Source: Glandiceps talaboti (lineage: Eukaryota > Hemichordata > Enteropneusta > Spengelidae). Taken from it: DNA of 64,000 bases. The position numbers and the translations under genes were made by a program. The notes beneath the pieces are model-generated. The model did no database searches. It saw only the letters and a program-made list of their open reading frames with translations, and had not been told where the DNA came from. Location of the stretch: assembly GCF_964340395.1 (NCBI RefSeq), contig NC_135569.1, positions 6,262,540 to 6,326,539 on the forward strand, written 5' to 3'. Positions 37,444-49,498 of this stretch are shown here, in pieces. The first letter of the stretch is position 1. Each line of letters opens with the position of its first letter.

Positions 37444-38387
37444 AGTTATTGTTGCTATAGATGTTGTTCAATCGCTGGCTAGTCTTTTCTTATGGCTGAA
37501 TATGCACTTTCTTTATTCAATGAATACAGACCACGTCCTGTCTTCTATTCAATTCCCTTTATCTGAAGGAAACCATTTCTCATCTCAGAATGGAAATAAA
37601 CGAAAAAAGGAGGGATTTCAACCGATGAAAACTTAGTGTTTTGCTACTTACTGCGTCTAACGATGCTGGGAATCTAGTCACCTGGCAATTGGTGTGAACT
37701 TTTCTCTCCACACAACGAAGTTTCAGATAACATGTAGAACTTCCTCAAGAATTCAATATTAGGTACATGCATATACATGAACATGTCGAGTGATTTGCTA
37801 AGAGCGTGTCATTTTTCATCTCAGCTGCAGTGAGTGCACCTGGCAGACGATCGTGAGAATTAGACAAACATGATTAACAGACCACACGATTGACAACTTG
37901 TTATGGATAAATCCTTAATCTTGATTGCTCAATTGTAACATGTTTATTGATAAATGACCTCTCCTTATCAGTAATCACTTACTGTTATAGCTTGCAGGCT
38001 ATGACAGCTGTCAATTCTCCCTTGTGGCTTCAAGAACCCAAATTAAATGGTCTTTTTATGACAACTTTAGCCAATATGGCCGTTCCAGAACAGAAGTAAT
38101 ACTCCGATACCCACCCTCTCTAGGGAACCTAAAGTATTTAGAACCATTGTCGCGAGGCAATATACATTTTTAAAATTTAGCGTCTTCATTGGAGTATGTG
38201 GTTAGCGAGACATTCCATTTTTCATGAACCATGTTACCACAAGTAAACCACTTTCAGAGAAATAACTTTTTACCTACGGATATTTGTGCCCTATTTATTT
38301 ATTACTTTCCTACTGCTGTCCTCATGTTTCTTTTGACTACCTTAAATGCGTTTTGTAGATCATTTTCTTGAAACATGTCATGAAATT
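37444..38387. other. Intergenic, no gene seen
   Basis: Unique-looking AT-rich DNA up to the minisatellite. No plausible frame beyond the extension of the GTT tract. Confidence 0.5.
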
Positions 38388-39090
38388 TATCCTGCATTCT
38401 AACATCCCTAACCCTAATTTCACAGTTTCCATCATTTTACCAACTTTATCCTGCATTCTAACATCGCTAACCCTAATGTCACAGTCTCCATCATATTATC
38501 AACTTTATCCTGTATTCTAACATCGCTAACCCTAATGTCACAGTCTCCACCATTTTATCAATTTTATCCTGTATTCTAACATCCCTAACCCTAATATCAC
38601 AGTTTCCTTCACTATATCAACTTTATCCTGTATTCTAACATCCCTAACCCTAATGTCACAGTCTCCATCATATTATCAACTTTATCCTGTATTCTAACAT
38701 CCCTAACCATAATGTCACAGTTTCCTTCATTTTATCAACTTTATCCTGTATTCTAACATCACTAACCCTAATGTCACAGTCTCCATCATTTTATCAAATG
38801 TATCCTTATTCTAACATCCCTAACTCAAATATCACAGTTTCCTTCATTTTATCAATCTTATCCTGTATTCTAACACCCCTAACCCTAATATCACAGTTTC
38901 CTTCACTTTATCAACTTTATCCTGTATTCTAACATCCCTAACCCTAATATCACAGTTTCCATCATTTACCAACTTTATCCTGCATTCTAACATCCCTAAC
39001 CCTAATGTCACAGTTTCCATCATTTACCAACTTTATCCTGCATTCTAACATCCCTAACCCAAATGTCACAGTCGCCATCATTTCACCTGA
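38388..39090 (+). repeat. 59-bp minisatellite, 12 copies, with telomere-like core
   Basis: The CTAACCC core recurs with its CT at 38408, 38467, 38526, 38585, 38644, 38703, 38762, 38820, 38879, 38938, 38996 and 39054, a period of 58-59 bp. A unit reads roughly TTTATCCTGYATTCTAACAT, CCCTAACCCTAATGTCACAG, TYTCCATCATTTTATCAAC. Many units contain CCCTAACCCTAA, two copies of the CCCTAA telomere hexamer on this strand. No coding capacity. Confidence 0.95.
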
Positions 39091-39960
39091 CTTCTAGAAT
39101 AAGCCCCGCACTACACAACATAATTTAAGTCAGTCAGCACATTTAAACGGTCAGCTCAAAAGGTGTATCACTTCTGCCTATGTTTAAAATTTCCACTTAA
39201 TAGATTGTTACCATGCCTTAATATTGCCGACCCAATTTCAGGAAAACATAGTCACAACGTTAACGTTAACTAAATATCACAGTAATGATTAGCTATCAAA
39301 TCGAAGAAAGCAAAGCACTATTTTATATGTCTGCATGCTCATATAGCGTCCCTAATTGATTTGTCGTGGTATTGTAGGGTTTCTAGGAATGATAGTCTTC
39401 CTTCATGCCAATCGATCGCCAGTCGTCGACGACTAAAATTCAATTTGTTGATTAAATTAAGGAGGATATAACTGTACAAAAACGTAGGCAGTAATGATAG
39501 TTATTTAGGCTAATAGATGCCATAAGGTGATTTCATCCATTAAGGTCAAGAGAAGGGCGTAACATTTATTTTTAGAGGGCAGCGTACTAAGTTCTTAGTC
39601 GGGTTATAACGTAACAGAGGCTGCGACTGTGGGTCATATTAACTGCATCTTTTATTTGTGAACGTAGAGGGCAGTCTACTAATGATTTGAACAAGTTGGG
39701 TTAATAGAAACGTACCAAGGCTTTAGATCAAACCTAACGGGAATTAAAGGTCGAACTGTAAAAATACACAAAAACGGTAAAAATGGTATGACAGAAATGT
39801 TTGACTTACTTACAAGACATATACATGCAACTATAAGAAATTTGAATACAACATGAAATATCTAACACTACATTTTTACTCCGTGCTTTCCGCAGCTGCA
39901 GTGGAGGGGAGACTCATCACCTCAAGTACATGCAATGTACACAGACGCGTGCATGCATGC
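39091..39960. other. Intergenic, no gene seen
   Basis: AT-rich DNA with no supported frame. A long frame at 39853-40224 is caused by the adjoining GACA/CATA tract. Confidence 0.5.
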
Positions 39961-39966
39961 ATACAT

Positions 39967-40029
<63 letters not shown>

Positions 40030-40094
40030 TACATACATACATACATACATACATACATACATACATACATACATACATACATACATACATACAC
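39967..40094 (+). repeat. (CAGA)n(CATA)n compound microsatellite
   Basis: About 15 GACA units change abruptly to about 16 CATA units at about 40028. Five overlapping frames on both strands are repeat artefacts. Confidence 0.95.
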
Positions 40095-40825
40095 AGCTGT
40101 CAACATCCAATCACAACATATAAAGTTCAGTATACAAACATCTCAAACTGGTCCATGCTCAGACCGCTTATTCGATTGTGCCCTTTCAAAATCGAGGTGT
40201 GAAATAAGTTGGCAATCCGAGTAGTTGACAGGCAATTAAACTAATTAGAAGGATTTGGCCGTTTCCAATAAATACTTGGTACATCTTTCAAGAACCAAAA
40301 CTAAGGAAATATTCAAAATATCTTCCAAAATTGATCGTGCGCAAAGATCATTGTGTCGCTTTATTCTTACACAATGAGCACGCCACCAACGTCTGTAGTT
40401 TCCAGTCTACTAATGCCATCTCATCTGCGGGTCGTATCCAGTTATCGTTTCACACAGAAAAATACAATTGAATTTTCAAACAAAGTTATTTTACTCAAAT
40501 AAAGAATGAAAAAAAGCTCGGAGACAAGCAAGTATAGCATAAACAAAGGTCACGATTTTTGAAAGAATGACGTCACAAGTTCATTACAATTATGCTAATT
40601 TAAGGAGATTATTCATAATTCGAGAAATTTGACGAATGAAACTTGAAAAGCACACCTTGCGAATTTTTTCTCTAAAATTAAAGTAAAATAGATCCAATCG
40701 TTATTGACTACCTGTTAGGAACACAAGTATGCTTTTGAAATCACACTAGGATAAGGAAGGTTTTTTTCGTCAGCAAATACTCCACTATACGTTTCTGTGC
40801 AGTACCACTATGTTATATTTAAAAA

Positions 40826-41139
40826 AAATTTCCATTCAAATTTTCATTTTCAATTGTTCGATCATATAGCCTACTAAGGTAATCAACTTCTCTTGTTGAA
40901 AATAGATTATGATTCACAGGTCGAAAATCTTCACCACATTTGAGGAGCAGATTATTGGGTGCGGACCCAAAATCTTTTTTTTTATTAAATTTGTTGTACC
41001 ATACTAGGTGTACATCTACACAACTATGTTTACCCACTGGTGATTCAATACTGTACAGGGTGTATAGTATTATTAGTAAATCTTTAAATCTAGCTAAACA
41101 GTTTTAAAAACGTTCCACTTGCAGTAGGTGTAGCTTTAA
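40826..41139 (-). mobile_element. Family B element, copy B4 (partial)
   Basis: On the minus strand it starts right after TTAA (41136-41139) with AGCTACACCTACTGCAAGTGG. It shares ATACACCCTGTACAGTATTGAATCACC and GGGTCCGCACCC with copies at 46.1 and 56.4 kb. The far end is unclear. It lies about 200 bp beyond the stop of the minus-strand gene and supplies an AATAAA on that strand at about 40979. Confidence 0.6.
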
Positions 41140-41340
41140 GAAGGGGTTCGTCATAATACAATTAGTGTGGTTAAAATCGACTAATTCAATATCAATTAAT
41201 TTCAGACTCCCATGATGTTTGGCTTCTCGTTGTCAAGGCAAACTGACGGACTTTTCTTACCACAGCATTAAATTTCATGGCACATCTTTTTTTCGTGAAA
41301 GAGGCTAAATAACTTGACTCAAACATCTAAATATGTAAAT

Positions 41341-42525
41341 TTAATAATCCCATATCTTAGTGGTAAAAACGCTGTCAGCATCTTTTCGTTTCGCCAAGGC
41401 ATTTCCTCGACCAAATCTATCTGTTTCTTTTTTCTCTGTCCCTTTCTTTTCGTTAACCTCTGCTCTCACTTTCATAAATGCCTGAACTGCTTTCATCTTA
41501 GCTTTCACGGGTTTCAATCTTAGAACCCCTGATTGTTTGAGGCGGTATTTCAGTGGTGCGTCCTTATTACGGAACAGTGCAGAGGTTGACATGTTCCTGT
41601 CGATAAGCACAGAGCTTTCAGATTTAGCGTTCTCTAAGAGTGCTAATGCGCGCCTCTTTCTCCTTTCATCCGGGTCAATCTCGTTAAGGGCTTCCTTTCT
41701 CTCTTTTGTCAAGTGTCTATACACTTTACCGTTGTATAGTCCGTACGGGGGTAGCCTCCCCATTTTTGGTGTCCGCCGTAAATGGTAACAATCGCCGGTT
41801 AGTCTGTTTTTAGCTTTTTGTATTTTTCTTTTCTTCATAATCTTTTCTTTATTTTTTTCAGAGCTATCGTTGGCATTTTTTACTTCGTCTATCACATGTG
41901 CATCTATATCAGGTACAATTTCGTCGATAGGCTCGTTTTCGTTTGGTTGGCTTTGCTGTTCAGCAGGTGCATTATTTGTGTCTCTTGGCGAGGAAGTCAA
42001 TGTCTTTTCATTTTCCCTACTTTTAGTTTTTCTCTCCCCGTCCCGTACATCGCATTCGTCTTTTTTAGGCTCGCTACTCTTCCTGTTCTCTTTATCATGG
42101 TTGGTGTCATCTTCACGTTTAGAGTCAGATTTCGCGTTCAGTTCTTTTTCTGATTGTTTAGTCTCTGTAATGGCGGGCAACGGCGGCAGTAAGCGCCTTC
42201 GAGTCACTTTGGGTTGAGTCGGCGTCGGTTTCGTCCTCATTTCGGTATGCCGCTTCCCAACATTGTAGAGCGCCCTCTTGTACACTTCATAACCTTGCAC
42301 ATCTGTCTCTAGGTGGCGCTGTACACGGGCAAATCTCAATTCCTGCAGTCTTTCCTCATAATCCATTTGGTGTACAAATTTTTCACACCTTTGTTGTTCC
42401 TGTGAATTCAAGACAAACGCTCTTCGACGTATTTTCTCACTAATAGGAAACATCGACCGTATTTTACTGGTCGGCATTGTCTGATTAATTTTAGCCTTGG
42501 AGATACTCACTTCAAATGACGTCAT
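41341..42525 (-). CDS. Uncharacterised highly charged protein, 394 aa, single exon
   Basis: This is the only long non-transposon frame in the window. It opens at an ATG in the context ACGACCATGA; Met17 (MPTSKIRSMF) is an alternative start. Residues 1-95 are basic and probably helical (EERLQELRFARVQRHLE at 57-73). Residues 120-235 are a Lys/Glu/Asp/Ser-rich, likely disordered linker. Residues 231-241 (KKRKIQKAKNR) and 289-293 look like nuclear localisation signals. The block at 241-300, including DCYHLRRTPKMGRLPPYGLY, is the most domain-like part. Residues 335-365 are again Lys-rich. No catalytic motif, signal peptide or membrane segment is seen. The gene is denser in G+C than its flanks, consistent with real coding sequence. 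A possible splice donor (GAAGTGAGTATC) lies just after codon 5, so the annotated first codons could be wrong. Function unknown; a nuclear or cytoskeletal role is only a guess. Confidence 0.75.
   Translation of the reverse strand: MTSFEVSISKAKINQTMPTSKIRSMFPISEKIRRRAFVLNSQEQQRCEKFVHQMDYEERLQELRFARVQRHLETDVQGYEVYKRALYNVGKRHTEMRTKPTPTQPKVTRRRLLPPLPAITETKQSEKELNAKSDSKREDDTNHDKENRKSSEPKKDECDVRDGERKTKSRENEKTLTSSPRDTNNAPAEQQSQPNENEPIDEIVPDIDAHVIDEVKNANDSSEKNKEKIMKKRKIQKAKNRLTGDCYHLRRTPKMGRLPPYGLYNGKVYRHLTKERKEALNEIDPDERRKRRALALLENAKSESSVLIDRNMSTSALFRNKDAPLKYRLKQSGVLRLKPVKAKMKAVQAFMKVRAEVNEKKGTEKKETDRFGRGNALAKRKDADSVFTTKIWDY
42517..42524. promoter_or_regulatory. CRE (TGACGTCA) overlapping the start codon of the 394-aa gene
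   Basis: A perfect palindromic cAMP-response element, the site for CREB/ATF bZIP factors, spans the ATG at 42523-42525 of the minus-strand gene. A second perfect copy is 370 bp upstream at 42887-42894. If transcription starts upstream of Met1 the first site is in the leader. If Met17 is the true start it lies in the promoter or 5'UTR. Confidence 0.45.
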
Positions 42526-42699
42526 GGTCGTTGTTTTCTTTACCGTTTCCAGTAAAAATATAACTAAACTGAAGTCAGCTACACGGTTAATTTATGGGGA
42601 TTGGAATCATCTGGAAAAAAATACAGAGAACACTGAAGTTAGTCATGTTTTTAACCTTTCCCTGAATACAATCGACCACTAATAACATGTACAATATCT

Positions 42700-42772
42700 A
42701 ATCTTGAACATTGTAACAATTTTCAGTGATTCAATCGAAAAAAAAATTCAGTTACAACCGGTGTAGCTTTAA
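42700..42772 (-). mobile_element. Family B fragment, copy B5
   Basis: On the minus strand it begins after TTAA (42769-42772) with AGCTACACCGGTTGTAACTGAA and soon jumps to AATCACTGAAAATTG. It is therefore an internally deleted copy. It sits about 175 bp upstream of the minus-strand gene's ATG. Confidence 0.5.
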
Positions 42773-42886
42773 TATGAATTCGGAAATTCCATTTGAAAAT
42801 ATTCCTATCAACTTACAGTGACTTTTAAAAGTATACACCTTTGGAAGACGTGGTGCGGTTATTAAGTGTACAAAATATGAAGCTGG

Positions 42887-42894
42887 TGACGTCA
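42887..42894. promoter_or_regulatory. Second CRE (TGACGTCA)
   Basis: A perfect CREB/ATF palindrome in the context GGTGACGTCATCACC, upstream of the minus-strand gene. Confidence 0.4.
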
Positions 42895-43402
42895 TCACCA
42901 TGATAATTTGTCTTCTAAGTTTTATCAGAAGTATCCAGCTTCGCTAAATATTTCAAAATACAAGCCCTATTCCATTATACTCCTATGTGCTGAAGCTGTT
43001 GAAGTATTTAACATTTCCGATTCCACTCGCAGTGTATAGTAGTAGAAATCGTCGACGACGCGTATATGAGAGATTTTGACATAAATTCCTAATGTATTCA
43101 TCAAATATAGCTTGATTACGGATACCATAACTATGGAAACCAGTCGGCCATGAAAAAACTTACGTAAACAGAAAACGGTGTGAATAGATTCTGTGCACTC
43201 TTATGTATCGCATAGAGAGGCGATGCTTTGTGTAAGTGCATATTGTGTAATTGTGAGAAAAAACTGAAAAGTGAATTTATAATGATTGCATATAATACAA
43301 CAAAACCAATATTAAATATTATCATAACATGTGTGATTTAAAATTGATGTTTTATATGGGTTCTATGTTAGCTGAACGTATGTCTCTGTGTATATATGTC
43401 TC

Positions 43403-43730
43403 TCTGTATGTATGTATGTATGTATGTATGTATGTATGTATGTATGTATGTATGTATGTATGTATGTATGTATGTATGTATGTATGTATGTATGTATGTA
43501 TGCATGTATGCATTGATGTAGGTATGTAGGTATGTATGTATGTATGTATGTATGTATGTATGTATGTATGTATGTATGCATTGATGTAGGTATGTAGGTA
43601 TGTATGTATGTATGTATGTATGTATGTATGTATGTATGTATGTATGCATTGATGTAGGTATGTAGGTATGTAGGTATGTATGTATGTATGTATGTATGTA
43701 TGTATGTATGTATGTATGTATGTATGTATG
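43403..43730 (+). repeat. (TATG)n array with a 68-bp higher-order period
   Basis: TATG units are interrupted by a block CATTGATGTAGGTATGTAGG that begins at 43511, 43579 and 43647, exactly 68 bp apart. So a 68-bp super-unit has been tandemly amplified inside the microsatellite. Frames on both strands (65-140 codons) are artefacts. Confidence 0.95.
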
Positions 43731-44733
<1,003 letters not shown>

Positions 44734-45386
44734 AACCTGACTCTGGGCTATTTTACACTAGCGCAATTATCGGAGTTTCATATATACATAATATACATAT
44801 ACGGCTGTGGGCCTTTACTGAAATAAATAACTTCTACTACCTGCTACTACCAGTCACAATATACGTACGCTATCAGTTTATAGATTTTGCGTGATATTAG
44901 GAGTGTGTTTGTGTAAGGACGTTCATTTTTCAATAACAATGTTGATCAACAGAAGAAGTGTATTTTGAAAGATTGTGAAATATCCAATCATTGGTATACG
45001 GTAGTCTATCCAGTCCGTGTATCTGTAACACAGCCCAGCGAGACCAATTATACTATATATGCAAGTATCACTGCGCTTATATGATTGTGTGGAAAAACTC
45101 TATACATACATGTCATACGTTTGGTGAATCGGTGAGAACATCGAATTCTGAAGCGATGGTTTCTTGTACTTGATTCTTCTTCCGACACTAGATTACTAAT
45201 AATTAGCAATCATATATACGTATACATAATATGTATAAGTTATATCCATTTCACTACAAGGAGCAGGAATTTTGATAGAAGCATTTAAAGTACTCTCGAC
45301 CAACGAATGTATCTCATAACCGGTCATACTTACATACCTGCGTGTATCCAATAACCCGATGCAGAGGAATTCTTGAGGGTTAACTA

Positions 45387-45635
45387 ATGCTTACGTGCAT
45401 TTTATCGCTCATATTAACACAACCACCAAAACAAGAACAAGGAGTAGAAATTACTTCGGACTTATTTTGTTCGGACGAACTGTGGGATTGGTGGCTCTAT
45501 AAACCACTCGACCGGCAGTTCATTGTTGACCATCGCACCGTGACTAATCTCGACGATGTATCGGATATAAGATATTTATCTTTGATAAATCAGCCGCTAG
45601 TAATTGACTTACGAACTTTACTGTTTACTTGGTGA
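45387..45635 (+). CDS. Uncertain small ORF with a possible signal peptide, 82 aa
   Basis: A true ATG opens 82 codons. Residues 1-11 (MLTCILSLILT) are hydrophobic and could form a short signal peptide, followed by a polar PPKQEQG stretch. The body is acidic with a Trp-rich patch (DELWDWWLY, about 30-38) and a mixed, protein-like composition, unlike nearby frames. There is a single internal cysteine besides Cys4. No family is recognised and no TATA or splice signal marks it, so it may be a chance frame or one exon of a larger gene. Confidence 0.2.
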   Translation: MLTCILSLILTQPPKQEQGVEITSDLFCSDELWDWWLYKPLDRQFIVDHRTVTNLDDVSDIRYLSLINQPLVIDLRTLLFTW

Positions 45636-46064
45636 TGGTAACACGTACATACATAGAAGACCACAAATGATCAATTGAGCTTTGTTCGCTGCATTGGCAC
45701 TAAATCAAAGTCCTCGTTCGTGTATCAAAATACTAGGGTAACTATAACAAACACCTAGGGTTGTCCAGAGAGTCGTGAAGGCCTCTAAAACCCGTGAAAT
45801 CTGACAATCTGTTTGTGCTAGTCATTCGCCAATCGTGTAATCTCTGCATGCTTGCTGTGTTATTGAACCGCCAATCATGAGGTCCGACTCCGTGTGACTA
45901 TGTTGATATGTCAATCGTGATGTCACTACTCGTTTGTTTTGGTCATTTATAATTGATGAACAAATGTCAATATTTAGCATATTGTTGTCATAGCTACCAT
46001 AGGTAGAAATTAAGAGGTTGTTGTAAATGTCCGTGTCTTTAGCGTTAATGGTATTGTTCAGTCG

Positions 46065-46490
46065 TTAAAGGGGTACAGGCCAGCTATTTAACTAAGTGTT
46101 AGCTATTTCCATAGAACTTGTCTGATTGAAGTGTACCTTAAAATCAATGCTATAAACCACCATATAATGTTAAAGTTAACTTGAGTATTATTTTCTGGAT
46201 CAGACAAAGACAATACATTCACTGAAAATTGTTAAAAAGCCAATAATTAGACATTGTACATGTTACTTGATTTTATCCATAAGTAGTACAGTAACAGGTT
46301 AAAATTGATAGCACGTTTGGGTTCTGATTTAGGGTGCGGACCTAAAAATCAATTACATAATTGTATATTAGCTTCCCTTGTCAAATATATTTACTCACAA
46401 ATGATACTATTCAGGGTGTACAATATCATAAATAAGTCATTACATCTAACAAAACAGTTTTTATTTAAAGAATTTCAGTTGCAGCTTTAA
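46065..46490 (-). mobile_element. Family B element, copy B2 (complete)
   Basis: A 418-bp element lies between TTAA at 46065-46068 and 46487-46490. The plus strand starts AGGGGTACAGGCCAGC and ends TTTCAGTTGCAGCT. Only AG plus a few bases are shared between the two ends, so terminal inverted repeats are very short. Reverse-complemented, it aligns along its length with B1 and B3. Non-coding. Confidence 0.65.
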
Positions 46491-48195
46491 AAAGATTTAT
46501 GTGTGTGTATTTTCTTTACAATCCTATTATCAATGACGTAATTCTAGGTGCACCAAAAAATTACGTCATTCAATGATTTTTACAGTTTGCCTAGCTGATA
46601 TACGGTCGATCTCACGGCCACTAGTGACGAATAAACATACTTCAATAAGGACACTAATTTCTGTTTATGTTGACATGAACAACATTAATACAGGAATATG
46701 TTCAAATCTGGCCCATGTTTCTGCATTGAATGGTTTGTAGCAGAGAATCAGAGGCCTCATGAACTTGATGGATGTCCCACACAAAGCATCATAAATTTCA
46801 AATTATTTTGCATGCGTTTCTGCAGGATATTCTAGAACCTGGTCTAAAACATTTCAGAAATGTTTTCCAGTGACACGATTACTCACTTCGACTGGATAAT
46901 AGGATGCCACAACTTTCGTTTCCATAACAACGCAACAAGTCCTCAGGGCTACCCCTAATTACATTTCTGCTCAGTCGAAATATAAAAACGTCAATTTGTT
47001 TCCATCTAGAAAATATCTTTCTTTCATTACCATGTGTTTGTCGATCGAACGAACACGTTACCAGTCGACGATCATTTCTCATTCAATCTTTCTATCAACA
47101 CACGTACGTACACCTCCAATCACTCATCGACCATACAGTAGTTTTTGCCTCACGAGCATGCGCATTAAACATGTCTACACAAGGCCGTGAATACATACAT
47201 ATTGTAACATGTCTTTTACAAATTAAACTGCTACACAAAAAAGCTGTCAAAATGTATTGACTTGCTAACACTGAATAGATGCTGCCCTTCGGCAAATATG
47301 CATTAGTAACCTATCAAGCGACCGACGTACTTTGCACTTGATGCACGGACGGTAAATATTTCTTACACGTGTGAAAGTTCTCGGTTTTCAAAAGAAAAAT
47401 TATTCCCCGTTCGCTTTCATGTGTAAGAAAAGAAATTCTTTGAATACCTAATATGCAATTAAATATGACCTTACAAGACACTCAAGAATACTACCGGTGC
47501 CTTCATCTATAATTACGGTATTTTGAATTGTAGCCCGGGGCTAAATGAATATGGGGGATTCGGGTAAGATGCGATGATGTAACCTGGTGTGTGTGCTCCT
47601 ACAAATTCTACTCGTGAATTAAATGTACGAGTTTTAAAAATATCACGGTGGAAAATTGTAAATTTAGATTTACGTAAATGTCACAAGATTTTGAATTGCA
47701 TCTGATGTGCTATATGATGACAAGAACGACTGTGAGGGCTATTTCCATCTCTATAGCCAAGATTCTATGTTTATCGTTTATTTGAGCTACGTGAGTTGTA
47801 TGTAATACTAGGCCAACTCAACGACAATCATGGAATCGGGCTACTATTTCCAGGTACTTTCACGATACAAACACCGGACTCAGAATTCCTAGCCTAGAAT
47901 CCAGGTGTGTGAGGATATTTGGCTCTAGCCTTTTCCTTTGTCGACAGCCAAAAATTCCCATACGACCACCTAGGCTAGGACTTTTTTGTTTTGGCCTACT
48001 CCGAGACTCGGGAAGGAACACGATTTTCAATTTGCAGACAGACATTATATTTAGTCAAATGAAGTGCCTGAAAAGCGTAGTGTTTGAGTTAGCTTTCGAC
48101 CTTCGCTGTAGACTCATAATACGGCATCAGGTTTGTGTGCCGAAGGTATCCATACAAAAGCCGGCGATGAGATTACTTCGATCGCTTAACTCTTG

Positions 48196-48203
48196 TATAA
48201 ATA
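48196..48203 (+). promoter_or_regulatory. TATA box candidate
   Basis: TATAAATA in a G+C-richer context (CTTGTATAAATACCAGACG). About 30 bp downstream lies TCCAACAACT, compatible with an initiator. No following coding exon was recognised. Confidence 0.3.
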
Positions 48204-49372
48204 CCAGACGAAAGCTCGAAGGTCCAACAACTAGACTAACTTCGCTGGTTCAACTTGACTTTGTCGTCGTGTGTTGACGGGACATAGTCAAAATCAAGTG
48301 AAAGTTATCAGTTTGGTGCCATACTTGAAAGTTTTCTTCTCTAATCTCCCAATACAACCATATTTTGAATGTTTTCCAGGGACACACAAAATGGTAGACA
48401 AATAAACCGAAATACTTGACACCAAGGCATTAATTGTCACACGTTAGTGTTTACATACGAACTACTCATGGTGATAGAGTAACATTTTGACAGGTGAACC
48501 GTGCCATGTTAAAAAAAAAGCAGCAAGATTTTCGATTAATTAGATCTTAGTTGATGGTTTGTCGTCAGTCTCGCCACGGTTATTGAACTCACCGTGTACA
48601 CAAAAATAGTAAAAAGTAAAAAAATGAGAGTCAGCTCAATTTTGGCACCCCTTTTTTTTCATCGATCAGCAGTTTGCGTATTATGCCAACCCTGTGATTA
48701 AAACAGCTGGGATAGAATGTGTTCCATAGTTGTTAATCAAATCGTGTCAATTTCCAAAACTATGTAATGAACCATGTTACATCTTGTTTGTTTCAAAACA
48801 TCAATCTAGTGTAGTTTCAATATGCAAACATACAAATACGTGTAATGTAACCGGTAACACATAGTAATGAATCAACAAATGTATACGTTGTAAATTTGGA
48901 ATAGGTGAGCAAAATAATTAACACTGCACATTTGAAAAAAAAAATCTATTTTCTTTACTCAGTTTGTTTGTGTTAATTTGCAATCGCTAATTTTCAGTCA
49001 CTTCACATATTTACGTCATCAACATATCCATTGCTTGGGTATCCATACAACGACAGAAAACTTCAAGGTCACACGATATGTTTTCTTATTTCGTCACAAC
49101 ACTGCACATGGTTTAGAAACAGTGAAAGGAAAAACACAAGTCCGGATCACACATACTTATTTATTTGTTCGTTTCTGTCAACAATACTTTGAACGTATAC
49201 CAAAACAATTCAACATCACGCAGGCGAAAACACCCCTGCTGTGTCTGGCGCCCATTCGATAGGTTTTAACTGTAAGCCATGCATAACAGCTTGTAGTAAT
49301 TGGTACGAAACTCAATGCACAGTTTTAATTCAGCGTTATAATTCTTATTCTATACTAGTTATTTGATATGAC

Positions 49373-49386
49373 GTTACCATAGTAAT
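49373..49386. promoter_or_regulatory. RFX X-box-like motif
   Basis: GTTACCATAGTAAT, two half-sites spaced as in an X-box with mismatches in the right half. Confidence 0.2.
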
Positions 49387-49490
49387 TTTCAAACAAACAA
49401 TAAAGCTAAAACTTCATTTATTCGCTCGCGATGATGAAAATCTCAGCTAGCTGCCACCATGAACGAGAGATCCTTAAACTGGAGATAGTC

Positions 49491-49498
49491 TATTTATA
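49491..49498 (-). promoter_or_regulatory. TATA box candidate (minus strand)
   Basis: The minus strand reads GGTATTATAAATAGAC, a good TATA box, followed about 40 bp later by GTTCATGGTGG. The frame after that ATG closes after five codons, so any gene must be spliced or start elsewhere. Confidence 0.25.

Noticed and set aside
39853-40224. Frames across the GACA/CATA tract
   Set aside because: Repeat artefacts; flanking residues show no domain.
40819-41037. 72-codon minus-strand frame
   Set aside because: Lies inside family B copy B4, and other copies do not keep the frame.
41818-42217. Plus-strand frames of 111-115 codons
   Set aside because: Antisense shadows of the 394-aa minus-strand gene.
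47909-48277. 122-codon plus-strand frame
   Set aside because: Begins at GTG, has no motif, and an overlapping minus-strand frame is also open; no splice evidence.
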